The translations under genes and the position numbers were made by a program. Positions 1 through 5,176 of a DNA stretch of 5,519 nt are shown here, in pieces. The DNA is from JBBAEA01 sp041656175. GTDB lineage: Bacteria; Myxococcota_A; Bradymonadia; UBA4248. The notes below the pieces were generated by a model that saw only the letters and a program-made list of their open reading frames with translations, was not told the origin of the DNA and searched no databases. The stretch lies in the NCBI GenBank assembly GCA_041656175.1, contig JBBAEA010000184.1, positions 1 to 5,519 of the forward strand, read 5' to 3'. The stretch's first letter is position 1, and each line of letters begins with the position of its first letter.

Positions 1-131
1 CTTAGCCCGTCGCGCATGCATAGGTACATGCGAATGTACTGCAATCTTGTCAAGGCTCGGCGTAGCCGACCCGTAGGGTTGCCTTGATAAGATTGCAGCA
101 TTTGCATACGCTATGCGTGCGTCGGGCTAAG
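1..131. repeat. Fold-back element with nested hairpins
   Basis: The ends are perfect inverted repeats: CTTAGCCCG (1-9) with CGGGCTAAG (123-131), followed inward by CGC (11-13) with GCG (119-121) and GCATAG (18-23) with CTATGC (111-116). A side hairpin GTACAT-GCGA-ATGTAC occupies 24-39. An inner stem CTGCAATCTTGTCAAGGC (39-56) pairs with 81-98, 17 of 18 Watson-Crick plus one G-T pair. The tip holds two mini-hairpins, TCGGC-GTA-GCCGA (57-69) and CCC-GTA-GGG (70-78). The GCGA loop (GNRA type) and the G-T pair fit a plus-strand RNA better than a minus-strand one. It could be a MITE-like fold-back repeat, a structured RNA or a large transcription stop for a plus-strand gene to the left. T-rich sequence follows at 149-161, 18 bases past the stem. 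It may begin outside the window. Confidence 0.7.
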
Positions 132-375
132 GGCGCTTGCAAACGTTATTTTTTAGTTTTTGTCTTGACAATCAAGACGGTATCTCCGCGGGGACATCCC
201 GCGACGCCCCGTCCAGGTTTTGGCGAAACAGGACTTTGCGGTTCCCCCCGCGCAAAGCTCTCTTTTATTGACATCATTTTGAAAGGAAGTCTGACTTTCC
301 TTCGTTTACGTTAAGCAATTTTGACTATTTTGCTTTTATCGTAGCTTGCATAAGCCGCTTTACGCAACCAAAAGC
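132..375. other. Intergenic region downstream of tonB, series of hairpins
   Basis: No convincing gene lies here; the longest plus-strand frame begins at a TTG inside the fold-back element and has no ribosome binding site. Instead the region holds consecutive inverted repeats: GTCTTGA-CAA-TCAAGAC (162-178), CGCGGG-GACAT-CCCGCG (187-203), GTCC...GGAC with inner TTT/GAA pairing (211-234), CTTTGCG...CGCAAAG (234-240 with 251-257) and AAGGAAGT-CTG-ACTTTCCTT (283-302). A weaker one lies at 348-365, just after the tonB stop. T runs at 149-154 and 157-161 face the plus strand. Confidence 0.65.
283..302 (-). terminator. Weak candidate terminator downstream of tonB
   Basis: On the minus strand, AAGGAAAGT and ACTTCCTT form an 8-bp stem with one bulged A and a CAG loop, about 75 bases past the tonB stop. 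It is followed by only a few U residues (CUUUC) before an A-rich stretch, so it lacks a proper U-tract. It is the best-placed stem for ending or trimming the module transcript, but the call is tentative. Confidence 0.25.
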
Positions 376-1095
376 CTACTCTCGCAGATCAAAGCGCAGG
401 GCGATGCTCGTTTTGATGCGTTGTGAACCAATTTCACTTGGCCTTTTAAGGCGCCCGCTCATGTTGTTGAGGGTTTGTATGGCAGCCTTATCCAAGCTTT
501 CGTAGCCAGAGCTTTTTTTCAGCATGATGTCGTGGAATTTACCGTGTTCATCGATGCTAAAGCTCACTTGCACGCGCCCGTTTATGCCCATCTTTTGCGC
601 ACTAAGGGGGTAGTGTAGATTATCGGCGAGTAGGCGACGCAGATCGGCGAGGTAGTCGCGGGTGAGTTTGCGGACATCAACGCGAGGTGGGGGCGGAGCT
701 TGTACAGGTTCTTGTGCAACAGCTTCTGCTGGGGCTTCGTGATCGTAGTCCCCTACCTCGGCGTCAACAAGTTCCCCGATGCGGCTGCCTTCGCTTTCGA
801 CGACCTTTTCGATTTGTTTTGGTAGCTCAGGTGGGGGTGGAACCTTGGGTTTCGTGGGTTTTGGCTTACGAGGAGGTGGAGGCGGTGCTTCGGGTGGCGG
901 CGGAGATGGCGGTGGCGGCGGAGGTGGCGGCGGAGGTGGAGGCGGCGGTTTAACGAGTTTTACCTTTACTTTTTGGGATTGCGCTACGTCGCTTTCATCT
1001 ACCTTGGCATAGGCCATAATCGCAACATGCAGCAATATCGAAACGATGATTATAGCTGCAAACAATCTATCGGCGTTTACAAAAGCTTTTTTCAT
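376..1095 (-). CDS. tonB: TonB energy transducer with long polyproline rod
   Basis: This 239-residue protein links the ExbB-ExbD motor to the outer-membrane receptor. A single N-terminal membrane anchor lies at about 11-31 (LFAAIIIVSILLHVAIMAYA) and includes H23, in line with the functional histidine of TonB anchors. A proline-rich region (50-91) starts with 14 prolines in a row, then SPPPPEAPPPPPRKPKP; a second short run is at 134-137. The C-terminal TonB domain (about 143-239) carries the YP motif (162-163), the GRVQVSFSIDEHGKF strand pair and the AIQTL helix. The start lies 7 bases after the exbD stop, with a weak GAG-type ribosome binding site inside the exbD end, so translation probably depends on coupling. 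It is the last gene of the module; no strong terminator follows. Confidence 0.95.
   Translation of the reverse strand: MKKAFVNADRLFAAIIIVSILLHVAIMAYAKVDESDVAQSQKVKVKLVKPPPPPPPPPPPPPPSPPPPEAPPPPPRKPKPTKPKVPPPPELPKQIEKVVESEGSRIGELVDAEVGDYDHEAPAEAVAQEPVQAPPPPRVDVRKLTRDYLADLRRLLADNLHYPLSAQKMGINGRVQVSFSIDEHGKFHDIMLKKSSGYESLDKAAIQTLNNMSGRLKRPSEIGSQRIKTSIALRFDLRE
871..948 (-). repeat. CCN proline-codon repeat within tonB
   Basis: Codons 50-75 of tonB are almost all CCG, CCT or CCA, read on the plus strand as an imperfect GGCGGN/GGAGGT tract. It encodes the extended periplasmic rod. The first 14 codons are uninterrupted proline with mixed third bases, so the run is selected at protein level and not a pure DNA microsatellite. 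The same base bias creates long open plus-strand frames of poly-glycine and poly-valine/alanine type, which are not genes. Confidence 0.85.
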
Positions 1096-1102
1096 ACGTG
1101 AT

Positions 1103-1528
1103 TTACTCTAGGTCGAGTGGTTTTTGCTCCGTGGCAATAACGAGATTGCGCAAACCTACTTTCCTTGCGCTGTCCATAACGGTAACGAAAAGCCCAAACT
1201 CTGACTTTGCATCTGCCTTTAAGATAAGGTTTTGCTCTGGACCTGCGTTATGCTTAATGGCGTTGAGTTTCGCTTCTAGCTTTTCTGGCGCGATAACTTC
1301 GCCTTGTATGACGATGCGCTTATCGGCGCTCACCATAATTTCTATGCTTTTCTGGGGGCGCTTCTCGGCGGTTTCGGTCTCGGGAAGTTCTAGGTTAATG
1401 CCTTTTTGAGATACTACTGCCACGATCAGGAAAAAAATGAGCAAATTAAAAATGATATCGATCATTGGCGTAAGGTTAACTTCCGCTTGCAGTTTGCGAC
1501 TTTTTTGCTGTTGTTTGAACTTAATCAT
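1103..1528 (-). CDS. exbD: ExbD-type biopolymer transport protein
   Basis: Read from the ATG at 1528 this is a 141-residue protein with a short cytoplasmic N-terminus, one membrane helix (about 22-40) and a periplasmic domain. The helix begins with LTPMIDIIFNLLIFFLIV, where D24 matches the proton-carrying Asp25 of E. coli ExbD. The periplasmic part has the typical LELPET segment (47-52) and the LILKADAKSEFGLFVTVMDS motif (101-120). A TTG at 1546 would add six residues (MLRFYA). I prefer the ATG because it overlaps the exbB stop (ATGATTAA), a usual layout for translational coupling, and because the length then matches known ExbD proteins. TAAGG about nine bases upstream is a modest ribosome binding site. 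It probably pairs with ExbB from the same transcript; TolR is the less likely alternative. Confidence 0.94.
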   Translation of the reverse strand: MIKFKQQQKSRKLQAEVNLTPMIDIIFNLLIFFLIVAVVSQKGINLELPETETAEKRPQKSIEIMVSADKRIVIQGEVIAPEKLEAKLNAIKHNAGPEQNLILKADAKSEFGLFVTVMDSARKVGLRNLVIATEQKPLDLE

Positions 1529-2156
1529 CGCGTAAAACCTTAGCAAAGTTATTTTTTCGCATAGACGAAATAAAACTCTCAGCGTTATGCGACATAAAAA
1601 ACGCTACATGTTCAATTCTCGCTGTCAGCATATGGTAGGCGATCAGAATGGGTATAGCGACAGCCATGCCCGCTGCCGTGGTAATTAGCGCTTCCCAAAT
1701 GCCGCCTGCTAATAGGCTGATATCGCTAATATCGCCAGCGGCTGCGACTTTGGAGAACACGTTGATCATGCCGAGCACTGTACCCAGTAGTCCCATCAAC
1801 GGCACGAGGCTACCGAGTACGGCGAGCCAATTAAGGCGCTTGGAATAGCGGGTGAGAATGGAGTCGCCGACCATTTCGGCGACTTTTTCGTGTGTACGTT
1901 CATCGCCCTCGGTTTTCCAGAGTTCACGTAAAACAATGTGTATAACATTGCGATTTTTTGCCTGCGAGAACGATTTTTCTAGCTCTTCGTTATTCCCATT
2001 TTCGGCGTTTTTGCAAAAATCGAGCAGTTCCGATTTTGTACATATACGAATCCTCCCGATCACAATCCATCGCTCAAGTATGATAGCTAGAGCGAAAATA
2101 GAGGACACGAGTATGGGCCACATCATGAGGCCACCTTTTTGAAATAGCTCCCACAT
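1521..2156 (-). CDS. exbB: ExbB-type proton channel subunit (MotA/TolQ/ExbB family)
   Basis: This 211-residue inner-membrane protein is the pentameric motor component that, with ExbD, converts proton flow into TonB movement. Three membrane segments are visible: about 11-33 (MMWPILVSSIFALAIILER), 110-135 and 150-176, with the large cytoplasmic loop between the first two, as usual for the family. The signature GLLGTVLGMINVF (122-134) and GGIWEALITTAAGMAVAIP (151-169) are clear. By alignment from memory with E. coli ExbB, T126, E155 and T160 match the functional Thr148, Glu176 and Thr181. The start ATG at 2156 has AAAGGA six bases upstream, a strong ribosome binding site. The 3' end overlaps exbD by eight bases (ATGATTAA). 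TolQ is the alternative family name, but the adjacent tonB and receptor genes favour ExbB. Confidence 0.95.
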   Translation of the reverse strand: MWELFQKGGLMMWPILVSSIFALAIILERWIVIGRIRICTKSELLDFCKNAENGNNEELEKSFSQAKNRNVIHIVLRELWKTEGDERTHEKVAEMVGDSILTRYSKRLNWLAVLGSLVPLMGLLGTVLGMINVFSKVAAAGDISDISLLAGGIWEALITTAAGMAVAIPILIAYHMLTARIEHVAFFMSHNAESFISSMRKNNFAKVLRDD

Positions 2157-2314
2157 TATATATCCTTTTATATTCTTGTTTTCTTATGAAAGACTAGCTT
2201 GAGCCTAGAGTGCCAAGTTTGTTAAAATGATGCGCTTAAATACTAGTTATCGCCTTAAACGCGCTGGAGAGGGGGTAGCGCAAGATCACCTGAAAAAGTC
2301 GTTAATGAGCGTAC

Positions 2315-2355
2315 TTAATGCGGTGGTTTGGCGAATAGCCAAAACAACGCATTAA
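2315..2355 (-). other. Hairpin between receptor gene and exbB
   Basis: The arms are 18 bases long (2315-2332 and 2338-2355) with a 5-base loop. The outer eight bases TTAATGCG pair perfectly with CGCATTAA, the inner six TTTGGC with GCCAAA, and only two positions mismatch. No U-tract follows on either strand, so it is not a textbook intrinsic terminator. It may protect the 3' end of the receptor message from exonucleases, giving more receptor than motor transcript, or be an operator. Confidence 0.55.
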
Positions 2356-2396
2356 ATTTACGCAAATTAGCGAATTTTGAGGGAAGCTTGCGCGTA

Positions 2397-2415
2397 GGGG
2401 GAAACTTCCCCCCCC
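2397..2415. other. Small GGGGGA/TCCCCC hairpin with C8 tract
   Basis: GGGGGA (2397-2402) pairs with TCCCCC (2407-2412) around the loop AACT, and the C run continues to eight (2408-2415). It begins 34 bases after the receptor stop in the direction of transcription. An A7 run lies between it and the receptor stop. Confidence 0.4.
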
Positions 2416-2448
2416 ATGCGAAAAAAATGGGGAAACATCGTATCCAAA

Positions 2449-5040
2449 CTAGATTCCACCCTTGAAAGAGACGAAGAAGCTGCGAGGCGACATTGGCCCG
2501 TAAACGTAGCCTGCGTCTCGATCTTTGCCGATGTCGTAGTCGCGTTGTCGGCTGTCGAGAATGTTTTTGAAGCCCGCGATGAGGCCAATATAGCGATCGT
2601 GGGAGAACTTGTGGGTATATTCGATGCTGAAGCTCCAGTCGGCGAACCAGGGAGATTTTTTGAGCGTTTGCTCCTCCATGCCGGCGAAGTGTGGGACGTA
2701 CATGGGGCCTGTGACTTTGACGTCGGTGACGATTTGTAGGGCGTCGAAAAGTTTGACCCATGTGGCGGCGTAACCGTAGGTTTCGGGCGTGCGGAAGATG
2801 CGTTTGTCGTTTGGGTCGCCTTCAAAGTCGCCGTCTGCGTCGCTATTTTGGGAGTAGTCGTAGGTCCAGCCCAAATCGAGACCCCACAAATCGCGATATT
2901 GAACGCCAAATTCGAGCTCTGCACCTGCAACGGTGGTGTTTCCACGGTTTAGGCGAATGACTTTGTGGGTGCCTGGGATATCTTGGATTTCGGCGGATTG
3001 TGTGCTGAAGGCGTCTTGAATTCGGGTCCAGTACGCATTAAGGCTTGCGATGAAGTGCCAGTCGTCCACGTCCCAATGCCCTTCGACTTGTTGTGCTACG
3101 CTGTAGGAATACTCGGGTTTTAGATTGGGATCGTTCTTAATGATAGTCCCCTCGCCGCCGACTACAGTGACGTGTAGGTCTTCGTCGAAGATATGTGGTG
3201 CGCGGAAACCGGAGCTAAAGGAACTGCGCAAGCGCAGCCAGTGTATGGGGTTAAAGCGCAAGGCAACGCGCGGGCTTACGACAGGTTTTGAAAGTTCACT
3301 GTGTTTGTCGAGGCGTAGCCCTAGAAGCGACTCGCCCCATGAGGCAAACTGCCAGTTGTGCTGCACAAAGAAGCCGAAATTCCAGTGTTGGTCGTCGATT
3401 TTGCGATCTTCGTAGGCTGGGAAATAGTCGTAGAGCGACTCGAATTGAAATTGCGCGCCCGTGGTAATAATTTGTTCGCCAAGGGCTTCGTAAGCGATGT
3501 TCGCGGTGGCGTCGGCAAAGTGTACCCAGTTTTTGGTGCGGCCGTAGGAGCCCAGAGCGGTCATTTTGCCTTGCCAGTCTTCGTAAGTCCAGTCGGCAAA
3601 ACCTGGATTATTTTGTATGCTTTCCTGCATCTTTGCTTCGTAGGCGACTTTGGCTGCTTCGTATTCGGCATCGCTCTGATAATCGTCTCTGTTGGGCGGG
3701 TCTGGTATTCCTTGAAGGTCTGGCCACCCGCGTCGTCCGCCCGTGCCGTAGAAGCTGTCGCGCTCGGTGTATGCTAAATCGTAGCTAAGAGCGTAGTTAA
3801 AATGTTCATTAATAAGGTGTTTAAAGCGCAAACCCGCGCCAATGCGCCTTGCCGTTGTCGCTTCAGCGACATCGGCCTCGTGCTCTGGTGTGTTAAGGCG
3901 ATCGCCGCCACGTCGTTTTTCCTGCAAACCGTGAAAAGCAAGTTCCAGCGTCATGTCTTTGAGTAAATCGACATAAATTTCACCGCCCCCCGATACTTCG
4001 CGTAGTTGCCCAAGTTCGGAGAAACCGTCCTTGTTGGCATCCCACGGCTCGCGCCCGCTAACATTGGCAAACACGTGTCCAGCGAAACTGCGATCATCGT
4101 TTACAACACCGGCATCGGCGCCAACGTTGTAGGCAGATTTATCCAAGCCGACTAACTGGTACATCGCGTTAATCTCGGCAAAGCTCTTTTTGGGGCGCTC
4201 CGTAATGACGTTGATAACACCCGCGACGGCATTGCCACCGTAAAGCGCAGAACCGCCTCCTTTGATGATTTCAATGCGTTCAATCATTTCTGCGGGAATC
4301 TGCTCCAAACCGTAAACGCCAGCCAGCGAGGAGAACGAAGGTTTACCGTCGATGAGGATTTGCGTGTAGCGCCCCTCCAAGCCATTGAGTCGAACTTGGG
4401 TGAAATTACAATTTTGACAATTGTTCTCGACGCGAACACCAGAGCTCTGACTTAAGGCATCGGCTAAAGTATTGGCTTGCATGCGCTCCATCTTTTGTTT
4501 GCTGATAAGCTGAGTTTTTACAGGTGCATTGGCTAGCAACTTTTCGGTTCGCGTGCCTGTAACAACGACTTCCTCTAGGGCGTAGTCCATGCTGATTTCA
4601 ACGCCAGCAAAACGCGTGTCTACATCAACGCTGATCAGCTCTGTACTTGTTTCGTGGCCTTTGGCTCGCAGTTCAACTTTATGCTCACCATCCTCGAGTT
4701 CTAGACGTACCACACCCGCTTTATCGGCTTTGTAGCGCTCACCCGATGAAAGCAGCGTAAGCTCCGCGTTCGGAAGCGGCTCTCCTGAGTGACTTAGTAT
4801 TAAAATATCTTGCTCCAAAGAACTGACTTCGGCCTCCTGTGTTGTGGCAATTGGCTCAATAGGGATGCTTTGCTGCTCGACTTGCGATTCACTGGCTAGA
4901 GCCGCTTCTTGTTCTTCAATACCGCTCTCATGAAGAGGATCAGCTTCGGCCTGCTCTGGCGCTTCTTGCGCTAAAACAGGAGCTGAACAAAACAGTCCTG
5001 CGAATAAAATACAGTATGCAGCTTTTTTTATATAACTCAT
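2449..5040 (-). CDS. TonB-dependent outer-membrane receptor, HmuR/BtuB-like
   Basis: This 863-residue protein is a ligand-gated outer-membrane transporter. A signal peptide covers residues 1-24 (basic YIKKAAY, hydrophobic core, cleavage likely after VLA at A24). An acidic low-complexity stretch (about 25-75) follows, then a carboxypeptidase-regulatory-like beta domain (about 77-152). The TonB box is EEVVVTGTR (156-164). The plug (about 165-283) contains NCQNC (207-211), VRLNGLEGRYTQILIDG and the IERIEIIKGGGSALYG signature. The rest is the beta-barrel, with FRAP (612-615) and DPNL (637-640) boxes and H616 and H623 between or beside them. Haem receptors have a FRAP/NPNL pair with a conserved histidine between, but related receptors for other ligands share this arrangement, so the substrate is not settled. 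The chain ends in FFVSFKGGI, not a terminal aromatic residue, though F859 is near the end; I see no frameshift. The ATG at 5040 gives the complete signal peptide and has GAGG nine bases or so upstream. It is first in the module, upstream of exbB, exbD and tonB. Confidence 0.96.
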   Translation of the reverse strand: MSYIKKAAYCILFAGLFCSAPVLAQEAPEQAEADPLHESGIEEQEAALASESQVEQQSIPIEPIATTQEAEVSSLEQDILILSHSGEPLPNAELTLLSSGERYKADKAGVVRLELEDGEHKVELRAKGHETSTELISVDVDTRFAGVEISMDYALEEVVVTGTRTEKLLANAPVKTQLISKQKMERMQANTLADALSQSSGVRVENNCQNCNFTQVRLNGLEGRYTQILIDGKPSFSSLAGVYGLEQIPAEMIERIEIIKGGGSALYGGNAVAGVINVITERPKKSFAEINAMYQLVGLDKSAYNVGADAGVVNDDRSFAGHVFANVSGREPWDANKDGFSELGQLREVSGGGEIYVDLLKDMTLELAFHGLQEKRRGGDRLNTPEHEADVAEATTARRIGAGLRFKHLINEHFNYALSYDLAYTERDSFYGTGGRRGWPDLQGIPDPPNRDDYQSDAEYEAAKVAYEAKMQESIQNNPGFADWTYEDWQGKMTALGSYGRTKNWVHFADATANIAYEALGEQIITTGAQFQFESLYDYFPAYEDRKIDDQHWNFGFFVQHNWQFASWGESLLGLRLDKHSELSKPVVSPRVALRFNPIHWLRLRSSFSSGFRAPHIFDEDLHVTVVGGEGTIIKNDPNLKPEYSYSVAQQVEGHWDVDDWHFIASLNAYWTRIQDAFSTQSAEIQDIPGTHKVIRLNRGNTTVAGAELEFGVQYRDLWGLDLGWTYDYSQNSDADGDFEGDPNDKRIFRTPETYGYAATWVKLFDALQIVTDVKVTGPMYVPHFAGMEEQTLKKSPWFADWSFSIEYTHKFSHDRYIGLIAGFKNILDSRQRDYDIGKDRDAGYVYGPMSPRSFFVSFKGGI

Positions 5041-5046
5041 GAACTC

Positions 5047-5061
5047 TTACCTCACTCCCAT
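5047..5061 (-). CDS. Candidate four-codon leader peptide (MGVR)
   Basis: ATG GGA GTG AGG TAA reads on the minus strand with AAAGGAG six bases upstream, a better ribosome binding site than the one of the receptor itself. It ends six bases before the receptor ATG and is in the same frame, so only the TAA separates them. The receptor's own GAGG site lies inside this mini-ORF, so ribosomes on one could compete with or feed the other by re-initiation. Translation is inferred; the peptide has no recognisable family. Confidence 0.35.
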   Translation of the reverse strand: MGVR

Positions 5062-5067
5062 ACTTGA

Positions 5068-5091
5068 CTCCTTTGCAAGCGCGCAAAGGAG
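5068..5091 (-). promoter_or_regulatory. Second leader hairpin that buries a strong ribosome binding site
   Basis: In the minus-strand RNA, CUCCUUUGC pairs perfectly over nine bases with GCAAAGGAG around a GCGCUU loop. The 3' arm contains AAAGGAG, an ideal ribosome binding site, positioned six bases before the mini-ORF start codon at 5061. When folded, the stem would hide that site with an anti-Shine-Dalgarno-like CUCCUUU. Confidence 0.6.
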
Positions 5092-5103
5092 AGAAACTCA
5101 TGT

Positions 5104-5138
5104 GATTTAAGCCAAACCGAAAATGGTATGGCTTAATC
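5104..5138 (-). promoter_or_regulatory. First leader hairpin or operator upstream of receptor gene
   Basis: TTAAGCC (5107-5113) pairs with GGCTTAA (5130-5136). Inside, an A-T pair, one A-A mismatch and ACC/GGT continue the stem to a GAAAAT loop (5119-5124). Outside, GA/TC adds two pairs past a bulged T. It falls at the start of the expected transcript, so it could act as RNA or as a repressor binding site. Confidence 0.5.
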
Positions 5139-5147
5139 TGTTAGCCT

Positions 5148-5176
5148 CGTCTAGTAAATCAAGATGTCGCTGTCAA
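5148..5176 (-). promoter_or_regulatory. Candidate promoter for the receptor gene
   Basis: On the minus strand a perfect TTGACA (5171-5176) stands 17 bases from TAGACG (5148-5153), a weak -10 matching three of six positions. It would start transcription near 5141, giving a leader of about 100 bases that contains both leader hairpins. The -35 match and spacing support it and the poor -10 counts against it; an activator or a different sigma factor could explain the mismatch. Confidence 0.35.

Larger units (their letters stand above)
2157..2448 (-). other. Receptor-exbB spacer with hairpins, possible second control point
   Basis: These 292 bases separate the receptor stop from the exbB start, far more than the spacings further down the module. 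Besides the hairpins listed separately, they contain an imperfect palindrome at 2232-2262 (GCG-n-TTAA ... TTAA-n-CGC, 15-base loop) and, directly before exbB, AAAGGA as ribosome binding site (2163-2168). A TTGGCA-like -35 (2211-2216) has no good -10 partner at normal spacing, so I do not call a promoter. The frames that run into this stretch from the receptor gene are out-of-frame shadows. Confidence 0.5.

Noticed and set aside
1..131. Integron attC site
   Set aside because: Size and fold would fit, but the ends lack the RYYYAAC and GTTRRRY boxes and no integrase or cassette structure is seen.
162..178. Intrinsic terminator at GTCTTGA-CAA-TCAAGAC
   Set aside because: The T-tract lies on the 5' side for the plus strand and reads as A residues after the stem on the minus strand, the wrong arrangement for either direction.
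84..314. 76-codon plus-strand frame from TTG
   Set aside because: It starts inside the fold-back element at a TTG with no ribosome binding site and runs through several hairpins; the protein has no recognisable domain.
687..1012. Plus-strand glycine- and valine/alanine-rich frames over tonB
   Set aside because: They are the antisense shadow of the proline-codon tract.
1098..2142. Plus-strand frames opposite exbD and exbB
   Set aside because: They lie wholly opposite well-supported genes and look like low-complexity shadow translations.
2416..2739. 107-codon plus-strand frame opposite the receptor C-terminus
   Set aside because: It has an ATG but no good ribosome binding site and is explained as the antisense of the receptor.
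2315..2945. Minus-strand frames of 148 and 192 codons at the receptor 3' end
   Set aside because: They overlap the receptor in other frames, show S/T/P/R-rich shadow composition and have no membrane or domain signature.
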